The notes under the pieces are model-generated. The model ran no database searches. It was not told the DNA's origin and saw only the letters and a program-made list of their open reading frames with translations. Shown here in pieces: positions 18,463-28,378 of a DNA stretch of 64,000 bases; within the stretch, counting starts at the first letter, position 1; every line of letters starts with the position of its first letter. Made by a program: the position numbers and the translations under genes. Source of the stretch: Rhodocyclaceae bacterium (GTDB lineage: Bacteria; Pseudomonadota; Gammaproteobacteria; Burkholderiales; Usitatibacteraceae); contig JADCJC010000014.1 in assembly GCA_020247395.1 (NCBI GenBank), forward strand, positions 1 to 64,000, in the 5' to 3' direction.

Positions 18463-20004
18463 TTACGCGAACAAGCCGTGCAAATACCACTTGCGCCCGA
18501 ATCGGTAATCGCGATAAATCCAACACACCTCTTTCTGTGGGTTCTGTGCAACAAAATAATCGCGTGCAACAGGCTTGCCGTCCCACCAACCGGTTTCAAT
18601 ACGTTCCGGCCCGGTGAGGAGCGTTAATGGCCCGTGATATTGCGGAACGTCACTGCCAACTAATGCGCGTGGTTCACGCAATATCCAGCTTGGACGACGG
18701 CCAACGGTTGCTCTACGGGCAGTGATTGCTGAAGAAGTCGCTGCTGAAGAATAGGCATGAGATTGACGTTGTCTAATCTGCCCGGATGCCGCTGCGAGCG
18801 GATTGGTATCGATCCTTTTACGCCACGCAAATTCAGGCCGATGGTCGTTATTCACTTCAATCTGGTACACCGCCTTTTCACCTAACCTCGCAGCAAGCCG
18901 ATCCATCAAATTGCTAACCGACTCCTGTTTGTTTACCGGCGTATTTCTTAGCAAATTATTGGTCTCGGCAAGATACGGACAAAGCTGATCAGCACAAACT
19001 GACATTTCAATTACCGCAGCGGCAAGCTCCGCACGGGAGAATTTTTCGCGTAGCAATCGCAGCCAATGAGTGGCATGGCGTGCGGGTTCGCGTGTTCCCA
19101 AGGTAATTTGCGTTGTTGCGTTACGCCCATGTTTTAGTGTCACAACTACGATTGGTGTGGCGGTGCCACGCGCGCGCAAAAACCCTTCCATTTCAATAAA
19201 CATCGTTTCCGCAAACGGCATCAGCCGCTCACTCTCATGTATCTCAAACAAAAACTCGCGCCCACTCGTGAAGTTTTCCGGCAAAACAATGTACTGGCGA
19301 GGGTCGCCAGCGAGGCCGCGTGCACGATCTAAATCGTTCAACACCGTATCTCCAAACCGCTGCTGCAAACCGTGGCGTGGCAACCGATATAAGTCTTTGA
19401 TACGTGTCAGGCCAAGCGTGGCGAGTGTATTGATGGTCTCGTGCGGCCAGTTAAACAAAACCAGCGGCACATCCGCCAATCGCTCGGTTAATTGGCCGAC
19501 ATCGCGGCACATACGCGTCGATGGCTGGTATTGCGTTAATCGGGCCAATAACTGCGCGGCCATCGGCGTTGGCGCAATCCCCACCAACGCCTGAAAACCT
19601 TGGGTACGAACCGTACGCCTGACTTCGCCGATCAACTTTGCAATACCGCCAAACAACATCATGGTGGTGGACACTTCAAGCACAATGCCGTGCGAAGCCT
19701 GATCAATGGTGACAGAAGGCGTGAACTGCGCAAGCTGAATCGCAAGGCGCTGCAAGGCAGACTCTTCTTTATCCAAGGTGCGCGGTAATGCGGTCAATGT
19801 GCCACACACACCTCTTGCGGCTGCTAGTGCCATGCCGGGTTTTAGTCCCGCTTCACGCGCAGCAGAGTTGAGGGCATATAAGGTAGGCCGTTGTGCGGGG
19901 CCGGCATAAATCACGAGTGGCAAGCTCGACAATAGAGTCTCGCCATGACCACGAGAAATACAGTCAATAGCCAGCTGCGGGAACTGCAGTGCAATCCAAA
20001 GCAT
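18463..20004 (-). CDS. imuB: ImuB, Y-family DNA polymerase-like protein
   Basis: MLWIALQFPQLAIDC...; gene order imuA-imuB-dnaE2; C-terminal GPERIETGWWDGKPVARDYFVAQNPQKEVCWIYRD. Confidence 0.95.
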   Translation of the reverse strand: MLWIALQFPQLAIDCISRGHGETLLSSLPLVIYAGPAQRPTLYALNSAAREAGLKPGMALAAARGVCGTLTALPRTLDKEESALQRLAIQLAQFTPSVTIDQASHGIVLEVSTTMMLFGGIAKLIGEVRRTVRTQGFQALVGIAPTPMAAQLLARLTQYQPSTRMCRDVGQLTERLADVPLVLFNWPHETINTLATLGLTRIKDLYRLPRHGLQQRFGDTVLNDLDRARGLAGDPRQYIVLPENFTSGREFLFEIHESERLMPFAETMFIEMEGFLRARGTATPIVVVTLKHGRNATTQITLGTREPARHATHWLRLLREKFSRAELAAAVIEMSVCADQLCPYLAETNNLLRNTPVNKQESVSNLMDRLAARLGEKAVYQIEVNNDHRPEFAWRKRIDTNPLAAASGQIRQRQSHAYSSAATSSAITARRATVGRRPSWILREPRALVGSDVPQYHGPLTLLTGPERIETGWWDGKPVARDYFVAQNPQKEVCWIYRDYRFGRKWYLHGLFA

Positions 20005-20015
20005 GGTGTTTTCCT

Positions 20016-20966
20016 CTAACGATCTGGTGCCATTGAACGAGACCTCACTGGCGTGCCGCGTCCGTTAATGACTGTCTGGCCGAATTTACGACCGAGCCAA
20101 TCAAGTATTGGTGTGGGAGGTAAATGTGCTGGCAAATGCGGCGGTAATGAAGACAGCCGTGATGTCACCGGCCAGGTTATGTTCGGCCGTCTAGCAGAAT
20201 TCAGGCATGGCAAATCACGATGACGTAGCTCAACCAACTTATTTGGCGGCAGGCCGCGACGTTTGAGAATATTCAGCGTCAACCCGCCGCCCTCACTGGC
20301 CGTGAGTTTGATGCGCAAAGAAGCAGGCGAGGCATGTTGGGCAAACACGGTAGGGCGCATCAACCAACAAATTACGCCGCCTGTTACGGCCGCATGTTTT
20401 AAGCGACGTAATGACGTATCAGCGATCGCGGATGACGTCCAAATACAAACACACTCTACCGCCCCACTGGCTAACGATTGCTCGGCTGCCCACAATGCAT
20501 CTTCAACGCGTACATCTTTGGTCCGTGCATCTTTGTTTCCTGTATCAATGATAAACAGCCGACTCAAATCGATGCCGACATCCTCAAGCGCTGGTGCATA
20601 GGGAATGTACGGCGGTGCAATCCAGACACAATGTCCGGCGGTAGGCATGGTCTCGCCAGCAGGTGCATGATGTGCGTGCAGTTGATGCCGCCCATACAGT
20701 GCTTGAAGTTGGGCTACGGCTGGTAGCAACAGCGAAAGCTCCCCCATGCCACAACCATCACATAGAATCTCAGTCAAATCCGCCTTTGGCCATCCCTGCC
20801 CAACAAGTGTGTTGTCGAGTTGTATAAACCCGGTTTTCACTCCCGCCTGCGATGACCTGCCGCCAAGTGCGCATCCATCATCACCAATACGAAATACGCC
20901 AAGCCCGACCATGTTTGGCTGAGATTGCGCGACTACAGCTTTGGTTGGCGGCGCGTGGGAAGACAT
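20016..20966 (-). CDS. imuA: ImuA, RecA-like translesion synthesis accessory protein
   Basis: GWPKADLTEILCDGCGMGELSLLLPAVAQL; ATG at 20966 follows LexA box; ORF extends to a TTG at 21035. Confidence 0.92.
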   Translation of the reverse strand: MSSHAPPTKAVVAQSQPNMVGLGVFRIGDDGCALGGRSSQAGVKTGFIQLDNTLVGQGWPKADLTEILCDGCGMGELSLLLPAVAQLQALYGRHQLHAHHAPAGETMPTAGHCVWIAPPYIPYAPALEDVGIDLSRLFIIDTGNKDARTKDVRVEDALWAAEQSLASGAVECVCIWTSSAIADTSLRRLKHAAVTGGVICWLMRPTVFAQHASPASLRIKLTASEGGGLTLNILKRRGLPPNKLVELRHRDLPCLNSARRPNITWPVTSRLSSLPPHLPAHLPPTPILDWLGRKFGQTVINGRGTPVRSRSMAPDR

Positions 20967-21043
20967 AAAGTTTACGGTTCGATCCCTTACTGGCGGTAGG
21001 TTCGCAAGAGATAGGAGATACTGCTCTTTTGGCAAAATAGAGA

Positions 21044-21063
21044 TACTGTATACAAATACAGTA
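21044..21063. promoter_or_regulatory. LexA (SOS) box upstream of imuA
   Basis: TACTGTATACAAATACAGTA = CTGT-N8-ACAG with flanking TA. Confidence 0.92.
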
Positions 21064-21165
21064 TACGGCGCTCTTTGTTAAAAGCAAGCCCTTAGGAAAA
21101 TGTTTCGCCGTAGCTAACTAGGCCGCTGGTTTTCTCCCTTATTTTTCAGCCCATACCGTTCAGTT

Positions 21166-22203
21166 TTGTGGGTTTTCTGCCGACAAATAATGACGAGCGG
21201 GCTAACTGAGAGCACAGCAGGTGTACTTGCCGAAGGCGCTGTAGCTAGGAGGCAGCATCACAGGAATAGCGAATCCAGCAAAATGACCAAAACTCAAACA
21301 AGTATGGCAGTCCTGTTTGCCGATATCACCGACAGCACCGAGCTGTTTGGCGCAGTCGGTGATAGCGCTGCACGCCAGATCATACAGTCTTGGCTGGATC
21401 AAGTCACAGCCCTGCTTCCGAACTTTGCAGGACGCATCGTGAAAACGATAGGTGATGAAGTCATGTGTGTGTTCCCAGACGCAGATCAGGCAGTGCTTGC
21501 CGCCAGCGCCATGCAGGCCAACGTAACCTCACATCCGCCACAAGGACATGCCATCAAGCTACATATGGGGCTGCACTTTGGCGAGGTCATGTTTGAAGAC
21601 GATGACATCTTCGGTAACACCGTCAACATTGCAGCTTACTTGACGGCAGTGGCACTACCCCAGCAAATTGCAATTACACATTCCACCTACACCATGCTGT
21701 CAGCTCCGCTAAAGACGGTAACGCGGCCGGTTTTTCGAACGGTACTGAAAGGGCAGACGATTGCGTCCACCATCTATCAAGTGTTGTGGAAAAATGAAAA
21801 CCCCGACCTCACGGACAGTTTTTTTTCCATTCGTCAAGCACCATTACTGCCGAGTGACAATGGCGGCCTGCTACTGAAGTACATGGATCAGGTGATACAC
21901 CTCAATCATCTCCGACCGAAAATCTGCCTAGGCCGGGATATCGGTTGTGACATCGTGATCGATGATCGCTACGCATCACGCGAACACGCCACCATCGAGC
22001 TCGACGGCTGGAGTTTTTATCTCGTAGACCGCAGTATCAACGGCACTTACATTGCCTTTGATAATCGCCAGGAAGTCAGCGTAATGCGGCGGGATGTGTT
22101 ACTGGATGGCGGCGGGAAAATTTCGCTTGGCCGCGCGTTTCTGGAGGATCCTAAACACGTTATCGAGTTTTCGTACGATTGGCGATCACTGTTTCGCGTA
22201 TAG
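21166..22203 (+). CDS. class III adenylate/guanylate cyclase domain fused to FHA domain
   Basis: AVLFADITDSTELFGAVGD, GRIVKTIGDEVMCVFPDADQAV; FHA part LGRDIGCDIVIDDRYASREHATIE...LVDRSINGTYI; likely start 21283. Confidence 0.93.
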   Translation: MWVFCRQIMTSGLTESTAGVLAEGAVARRQHHRNSESSKMTKTQTSMAVLFADITDSTELFGAVGDSAARQIIQSWLDQVTALLPNFAGRIVKTIGDEVMCVFPDADQAVLAASAMQANVTSHPPQGHAIKLHMGLHFGEVMFEDDDIFGNTVNIAAYLTAVALPQQIAITHSTYTMLSAPLKTVTRPVFRTVLKGQTIASTIYQVLWKNENPDLTDSFFSIRQAPLLPSDNGGLLLKYMDQVIHLNHLRPKICLGRDIGCDIVIDDRYASREHATIELDGWSFYLVDRSINGTYIAFDNRQEVSVMRRDVLLDGGGKISLGRAFLEDPKHVIEFSYDWRSLFRV

Positions 22204-22241
22204 CCAAGCCGTTCTCCGACGGAGAATCCCCTGCGCTACCA

Positions 22242-23843
22242 CTAGAAACCTGCCGCGTGACCATCCTTGCGATGGTCCGACCCGGCGATATAACCGTTCT
22301 CGGTACGCCAGATAAGCTGCGCGCCACCAAACGCAAAGTTCACCGCTTCGGCAACGGCCAGTCGATGGCCTAACGCTTGTAATGCATGTCCAATAGCAGC
22401 TTCCAATGCTTGTTCAAGGCCGATGGTTCCGTCAGCATTAACAATCCAGCGCGGGGCATCTGACGCCGTCTGCGGATTCTGTCCATAATCTCGAATACGC
22501 GTCACCATTTGCACGTGACCTTGCGGTTGCATATGTCCGCCCATTACGCCAAAAGACATCAGCGGTGAGCCGTCGGTCGCAAACAAAAATGCCGGAATAA
22601 TAGTTTGATAAGGTCGTTTGTTTGGCGCAACAACGTTCGGGTGACCGGCGGTCATGACAAAACCATGACCACGGTTTTGCAGGCTGATACCAGTATCGGG
22701 CACCACGACACCAGAACCAAAACCCATATAGTTGGATTGAATCAAACTTACCATCATGCCGTTGGCGTCAGCCGTTGTCAGGTAGACCGTACCGCCTTGT
22801 GTCGGAATACCAAAGGTCGGCGCACCAGCGCGAGACATGTCGATCAGCGACGCACGCTGCCTCAGATAGCTTTTGTCAAGCAATTTCGACACATCAATAT
22901 CCATCGTTGCTGCGTCGGAGATGTAACGATAAGCATCGGCAAAAGCGAGTTTCATTGCTTCAAGCTGCAGATGTACACTCTCGGCAGAATCCGCCGGATA
23001 CTGCGCGAGATCGCAGCAATCGAGAATACCCAGACAAATCAGCGCGGCGAGTCCTTGGCCGTTAGGCGGAATCTCGTATAGACGAACATCACGGTAATCC
23101 ATTGAGATCGGATCAACCCAGTCAGCGGTGTGATTCTTAAAATCGTTGATGGTATGCGCCCCTCCCAGCGCTCGCGAATGCGCCACCATCTTCTCGGCAA
23201 GACAGCCTTGATAGAAGCTATCACCCTTGCTCGCGGCAATCTCCTCCAGCGTCGCTGCCTGTGCGGGAAACACCCACTTGTCACCCGCTGAGGGGGCTTT
23301 ACCACCCGGCGCAAAATCCCGCTGAAAATCCGGCTCAACAATCATCTCCGCCTGCCGCGCCCAGCTTGCCGCAGTGATGGGAGACACAAGATAGCCGTGG
23401 CGGGCATAGCCAATGGCTGGCGCAAACAGTGTTTTAAAGGGTAACTTGCCGAATTTATGCGATAACGCGACCCACTGTGATACTGCACCGGGGATTGTCA
23501 CCGCATCGATTCCGCGTATCGGCATGGTATCAAGCGATGGATACTTACCCTTGATGTACTCCGGCGTCCATGCGGCGGGGGAGCGACCCGATGCATTGAG
23601 ACCGTGCAATTGATGGCCATCCCAGACAAGCGAAAAGCCATCCGAGCCAATGCCATTCGATGTCGGTTCGACGACCGTCAGCGCAATAGCAGCGGCAATC
23701 GCGGCGTCAACCGCATTACCCCCCTGTTGCAACATTGCCATACCTGCCTGCGTAGCCAACGGTTGTGATGTCGACACAACATTGGAGGCCATCACTGGCA
23801 TACGCTGTGATGAGTACGGAAAGTTGTATGCAAACGGCATCAT
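22242..23843 (-). CDS. ggt: gamma-glutamyltransferase family protein
   Basis: MVSTSQPLATQAGMAMLQQGGNAVDAAIAAAIALTVVEPTSNGIGSDGF; TADANGMMVSLIQSNYMGFGSGVV. Confidence 0.93.
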   Translation of the reverse strand: MMPFAYNFPYSSQRMPVMASNVVSTSQPLATQAGMAMLQQGGNAVDAAIAAAIALTVVEPTSNGIGSDGFSLVWDGHQLHGLNASGRSPAAWTPEYIKGKYPSLDTMPIRGIDAVTIPGAVSQWVALSHKFGKLPFKTLFAPAIGYARHGYLVSPITAASWARQAEMIVEPDFQRDFAPGGKAPSAGDKWVFPAQAATLEEIAASKGDSFYQGCLAEKMVAHSRALGGAHTINDFKNHTADWVDPISMDYRDVRLYEIPPNGQGLAALICLGILDCCDLAQYPADSAESVHLQLEAMKLAFADAYRYISDAATMDIDVSKLLDKSYLRQRASLIDMSRAGAPTFGIPTQGGTVYLTTADANGMMVSLIQSNYMGFGSGVVVPDTGISLQNRGHGFVMTAGHPNVVAPNKRPYQTIIPAFLFATDGSPLMSFGVMGGHMQPQGHVQMVTRIRDYGQNPQTASDAPRWIVNADGTIGLEQALEAAIGHALQALGHRLAVAEAVNFAFGGAQLIWRTENGYIAGSDHRKDGHAAGF

Positions 23844-24022
23844 GGGGCGTTGCTTTCAGTTGGGTTCACGGCCTGCCACTGCTTGAGGCTCCGTTCGTAC
23901 TCCCACAACTCTTCTTCGTATATGTCCATGACACACGGGATACAACCGGTGCCACAACATTCGTGCGGCTCCGGTTTACGCGGAGGTTGCGGCGGGAGGG
24001 ACTTGGTTTCCGAGGTGCTCAT
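23840..24022 (-). CDS. oxidoreductase-like (PF09791-type) small cysteine protein
   Basis: PRKPEPHECCGTGCIPCVMDIYEEELWEYERSLKQW; overlaps ggt start. Confidence 0.85.
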   Translation of the reverse strand: MSTSETKSLPPQPPRKPEPHECCGTGCIPCVMDIYEEELWEYERSLKQWQAVNPTESNAP

Positions 24023-24180
24023 ACAAAATCACGGGAGTTTCCGTAATTTTACGGGAGTGCAAGACCGGTGGATGCAGACCTGTGGACACCGCGAGTACAA
24101 AGACTTTGCGCCAGACTGCTTTTTTAATGGTAGTCGTTGCGTGCACACATCGCACAGCACGAACGACTACGATCAAGTGA

Positions 24181-25686
24181 TCAATCTTCGACGAAGGCTT
24201 CTTCGCGCTTCTTACGGATGGCCGGTAACATGATAATTATCAGCAGAAGCAACGAGATCGCGAGCAACGTCGCCGATAGCGGTCGCGTCACGAATGTCAA
24301 GGGATCACCTCGCGAGAGCAGCATGGCGCGGCGCAGGTTTTCTTCCATCATTGGCCCGAGGATGAAGCCAAGCAACAACGGGGCCGGCTCGCAGTCGAGC
24401 TTCAAGAACAAATAGCCAACCAGACCAAACCCTGCCGTAATCACCACATCAAACGGGCTATTGGAGAGTGAATAAACGCCGATACAGCAGAACACCAAAA
24501 TCGCCGGGTAGAGCAACCGATAAGGCACCGTCAGCAGTTTGATCCACATGCCAATCAGCGGCAAATTGAGGATAACAAGCATCAGGTTGCCGATCCACAT
24601 TGAGACGATCATGCCCCAAAACAGTTGTGGCTTTTCACTCATCACCTGAGGGCCTGGCTGAATGCCTTGAATAATCATGGCACCCACCATCAGCGCCATC
24701 ACCGGATTTGGCGGGATTCCAAGCGTCAACAAGGGAATAAACGACGTTTGTGCGGCGGCATTATTGGCCGACTCAGGCGCTGCGACGCCACGAATGTCGC
24801 CCTTGCCAAACTGCGACGAATCCTTCGCAATTTTCTTCTCCAATGTGTATGCGGAAAAAGAGGCAAGCACCGCGCCGCCACCCGGCAAAATTCCGAGCAA
24901 TGAGCCTAGACCGGTGCCGCGCAACACCGCAGGGAAGGCCTCTTTCATGTCTTGTATTGAAGGCAACAAGCGGCCTACCTTGTTGACAAAAATTTCGCGT
25001 TCTTCGCCTTGTTCAAGATTCTTGATGATCTCGGCGAAACCAAAAACGCCCATGGCGACTGCTACAAAGCCAATACCGTCGGAGAGTTCTGGAATGGAGA
25101 AGTTGAAACGCGCCATGCCCGAGTTGACGTCGGTGCCAACCAAGCCTAATAACAGCCCCAACAAAATCATACCGATCGCTTTAATAACCGAACCGTGTGC
25201 GAGCACAACTGCGGCGATCAGACCAAGGGTCATCAGCGAAAAATACTCGGCCGGGCCAAACTTAAACGCGATTTGTGCCAACGGCGGCGCGGCAGCAGCA
25301 AGCAGCAGCGTCGCGACGCATCCTGCGAAGAACGACCCCAACGCGGCAATACCAAGCGCGGTACCAGCTTTGCCTCGGCGCGCCATTTGGTAACCATCTA
25401 ATGCCGTCACCACACTCGATGACTCGCCCGGTATGTTCACCAAGATTGCGGTAGTCGAACCACCGTATTGGGCACCGTAGTAGATTCCCGCGAGCATGAT
25501 CAACGAGAGCTCGGGCGCTAAGGTAAACGTAGCGGGCAGTAACATAGCAATCGTGGCCACCGGGCCGATGCCGGGCAACACACCGATGAGCGTTCCCAAC
25601 AAACAACCGATCAGGCAGTAGAGCAGCGCTTCAGGGGTAAACGCAACACTGAAGCCGAGCGCCAGGTTAGAGAGTAATGCTTCCAT
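24181..25686 (-). CDS. tctA: tripartite tricarboxylate transporter permease TctA
   Basis: GTLIGVLPGIGPVATIAMLLP; YYGAQYGGSTTAILVNIPGESSSVVT. Confidence 0.97.
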   Translation of the reverse strand: MEALLSNLALGFSVAFTPEALLYCLIGCLLGTLIGVLPGIGPVATIAMLLPATFTLAPELSLIMLAGIYYGAQYGGSTTAILVNIPGESSSVVTALDGYQMARRGKAGTALGIAALGSFFAGCVATLLLAAAAPPLAQIAFKFGPAEYFSLMTLGLIAAVVLAHGSVIKAIGMILLGLLLGLVGTDVNSGMARFNFSIPELSDGIGFVAVAMGVFGFAEIIKNLEQGEEREIFVNKVGRLLPSIQDMKEAFPAVLRGTGLGSLLGILPGGGAVLASFSAYTLEKKIAKDSSQFGKGDIRGVAAPESANNAAAQTSFIPLLTLGIPPNPVMALMVGAMIIQGIQPGPQVMSEKPQLFWGMIVSMWIGNLMLVILNLPLIGMWIKLLTVPYRLLYPAILVFCCIGVYSLSNSPFDVVITAGFGLVGYLFLKLDCEPAPLLLGFILGPMMEENLRRAMLLSRGDPLTFVTRPLSATLLAISLLLLIIIMLPAIRKKREEAFVED

Positions 25687-25699
25687 TTCGATTCTCTCC

Positions 25700-26158
25700 T
25701 TAGCCGAAGAATGAAGGCCAGATAGGAAACGGTAACTTCAACCCGTAAACAAACACCGCGATAGAACCGATGGACAAAACCACGCCTGCAATCAATTGTT
25801 CTCTGAGTTTGAACTCGTGCCCGCCGAACGCAGAAATGAGTACCAATACGATGATGGCTAACGCGAGACCGATCAATTTGACGGTCAGGCCGAACACCAC
25901 TACGGCGCCAAGAATCCACACGATCGGGCGCCAGGCAAGAGCGCTGACACGTTCACCGCGCGTCAACAACGACTTAAGCAAAATCACCAGACCAAGTACG
26001 CCGAGCGTGTTGCCCAAGACAAACGGGAAATATCCAGGACCCATTCGACTTGCCGTACCCATTGGGTATTCGTACAACTTGACGATAATGGCAAAGGCAA
26101 AACCAATAACGGCAAACATCACGCCTGACCAAAAGTCTTTCGGGTTGCGTAACTGCAT
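25700..26158 (-). CDS. tctB: tripartite tricarboxylate transporter small subunit TctB
   Basis: GTASRMGPGYFPFVLGNTLGVLGLVILLKSL; upstream of tctA. Confidence 0.92.
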   Translation of the reverse strand: MQLRNPKDFWSGVMFAVIGFAFAIIVKLYEYPMGTASRMGPGYFPFVLGNTLGVLGLVILLKSLLTRGERVSALAWRPIVWILGAVVVFGLTVKLIGLALAIIVLVLISAFGGHEFKLREQLIAGVVLSIGSIAVFVYGLKLPFPIWPSFFG

Positions 26159-26346
26159 GGTTGCTCCTCGCTGAGGCCGCATGGCTCGCGGCGTATTTTT
26201 TGTCGGCTGCGCAGCTCCGCAGCAGTTACGATTGTAACCCTATTCAGCGCGGTTACATACGCCGGTAATGTTGCGCTGACTGTCGCGCTAACACCTGTCG
26301 ATATCAGCGGTGGCACGGATGGCAGCGCCGCACAAACTTCGACACA

Positions 26347-27252
26347 TCAGCCAAGGAAGGTTATCAGCTCGCTTATCAAAATTTGGGGAATCTCCTCAGG
26401 GATATAGTGCCCAGATGCGACCGACTGCCCAGATACTGTCGTGGCAAACTTGCGCCAGTCTTGCAGCGGTGCAAAACAGCGATGCACAATACCGCGTTCA
26501 CCCCACAACACATGTAACGGACAAACAATTTTCTTACCCGCCTCGCGGTCGGCACGATCATGCACCAAATCGATGCTGGCGGCCGCGCGGTAATCCTCAC
26601 ACATGCTGTGTACGGTGCCTGGGTCACGCATATAACTCAGGTACGCCGCATAAGTTTCGTCGGTAAAAGGGGTTCGGCCGGCCGATCCACTCGTGAGCTT
26701 CTTGGCAAGGTAGGCCTCTGGCGAAGCGTTAATCAACGTTTCGGGAAACGGCGCAGGCTGTACCAAAAAGAACCACCACCAGTAACCCAGCGCGAAGTCC
26801 ATGCTGGTTTCTTCGTACATCGTCAGTGTGGGAGAGATATCGAGCACCACGAGTTTTTTGACCACATTAGGGTGATCGAGTGCCATCCGGTGCGCCACGC
26901 GCGCACCACGATCATGGCCGCACACAAAAAATGACGAAAAGCCCAGCGCATGCATTAATCCCACTTGGTCGTGCGCCATTTCACGCTTGCTGTAATTCCC
27001 ATGATCCGGCAGCCCAGCAGGTTTGCTGCTCTCGCCATAACCGCGCAAATCCGTCGCGATAACGGTGTAGCGCTCCGCCAGCGTCCCCGCCACCTTGTGC
27101 CAGATGAGATGAGATTGTGGATAGCCGTGCAAGAGCAAAAGCGGCGGTCGAGCCCGCGACGCTAGCGTAGCCGCACTGCGCACGCCGTGAATACGCACGC
27201 CATTGACGTCGATATCAAACCGAGTGAAGCCATTAAAAGCAGTCTCAATCAT
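26347..27252 (-). CDS. alpha/beta hydrolase (haloacetate dehalogenase-like)
   Basis: LLLHGYPQSHLIWHKVAGTLAERYTVIATDLRGYGESSKP; FFVCGHDRGARVAHRMALDHP. Confidence 0.92.
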   Translation of the reverse strand: MIETAFNGFTRFDIDVNGVRIHGVRSAATLASRARPPLLLLHGYPQSHLIWHKVAGTLAERYTVIATDLRGYGESSKPAGLPDHGNYSKREMAHDQVGLMHALGFSSFFVCGHDRGARVAHRMALDHPNVVKKLVVLDISPTLTMYEETSMDFALGYWWWFFLVQPAPFPETLINASPEAYLAKKLTSGSAGRTPFTDETYAAYLSYMRDPGTVHSMCEDYRAAASIDLVHDRADREAGKKIVCPLHVLWGERGIVHRCFAPLQDWRKFATTVSGQSVASGHYIPEEIPQILISELITFLG

Positions 27253-28215
27253 ACGGATGGGATAATCGCACGGATGAACCTTCAAGCAAAATCCATGCGG
27301 CCTATCAGCGCGGCGTCTAGAAACACAGTCGAAAACCACACCCCTCCGCCCGCTGCCCCTGACTGGCTGGCGTTTGCACCAGCCAGTTTTGTCATCCTCT
27401 GGAGTACGGGTTTTATCGGCATGCGGTTGGGCACCCCGTACGCAGAGCCCTTCACCTTCATGGCGGTACGTATGGCCATCGTTGTGGTCATTTTGTTGGC
27501 TGCCACAGCGGTCTTCCGCGCGCCTTGGCCGCGAAGCCGTACAGAAGTTTTCCACGCTGTCGTCGCCGGGCTACTTGTACATGCGACGTATTTGTCCGGC
27601 GTTGTCTATGCCATCTCGCTGAAATTGCCACTCGCCTTCACGGCGCTGATCGCTGGCCTGCAGCCAATACTGACAGGGGTCGTGGCGTCTGTGATCCTCA
27701 GCGAACGACTCAGACCGATCCATTGGTTAGGTATGCTGCTAGGATGCTTGGGCGTGGTGACGGCCGTCAGCCCGACATTGGCGCGTGGTGAAGTGGGTGT
27801 GCCTGCGCTGCTCTGTGCGGCGGTCGCACTTCTCGGTATTACAGCCGGAACGGTTTACCAGAAGCGCTTTTGTTCAGGCATGGACTTGCGGACCGGGGGG
27901 GCCATTCAGTTCTCCGCTACCGGCGTGGTTTTGTTTGGCTGTGCAGCAGCATTTGAGACCCGCACCATCTATTGGGCACCGCAGTTTGTCTTCGCGCTTG
28001 GTTGGCTGGCGCTGGTGCTTTCAATCGGTGCCATCTCGCTGCTTTACGTGATGATCCGGCATGGTGCGACTGCACGCGTGGCCAGCCTGTTCTTCCTCAC
28101 GCCCTCGGTCACGGCGATAATGGCCTACCTGCTATTTGATGAAGCCTTGAGTGGATGGGCCATTTGCGGCTTAGTCGTCTCGGCGCTAGGTGTCGCGCTT
28201 GTGACAAGAAAATGA
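27187..28215 (+). CDS. EamA/DMT family transporter
   Basis: Ten hydrophobic segments, ALIAGLQPILTGVVASVILSERLRPIHWLGMLLGCLGV; likely start 27274. Confidence 0.9.
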   Translation: MNTHAIDVDIKPSEAIKSSLNHTDGIIARMNLQAKSMRPISAASRNTVENHTPPPAAPDWLAFAPASFVILWSTGFIGMRLGTPYAEPFTFMAVRMAIVVVILLAATAVFRAPWPRSRTEVFHAVVAGLLVHATYLSGVVYAISLKLPLAFTALIAGLQPILTGVVASVILSERLRPIHWLGMLLGCLGVVTAVSPTLARGEVGVPALLCAAVALLGITAGTVYQKRFCSGMDLRTGGAIQFSATGVVLFGCAAAFETRTIYWAPQFVFALGWLALVLSIGAISLLYVMIRHGATARVASLFFLTPSVTAIMAYLLFDEALSGWAICGLVVSALGVALVTRK

Positions 28216-28217
28216 GG

Positions 28218-28282
28218 AACCTTATTTGACGGGCGTCTTCAGACAGAATGCCACGAAAGCACCCGTCAAATAAAGGCTTTGG
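28218..28282. repeat. palindromic repeat copy G or terminator hairpin after EamA gene
   Basis: ttatttgacgggcgtcttcagacagaatgccacgaaagcacccgtcaaataaa; arms ttatttgacggg/cccgtcaaataa. Confidence 0.6.
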
Positions 28283-28378
28283 TGTCTGCGTAAATTCTCA
28301 CATCAATGCAAGCCTGCTAAACTGATGGCCCTGTCCTTTCGTCGGTGCCACAACGCGTCACCCGACTCCTCCAGCATG

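Noticed and set aside
24677-25393. 238 aa plus-strand ORF
   Set aside because: Antisense shadow of tctA in GC-rich sequence
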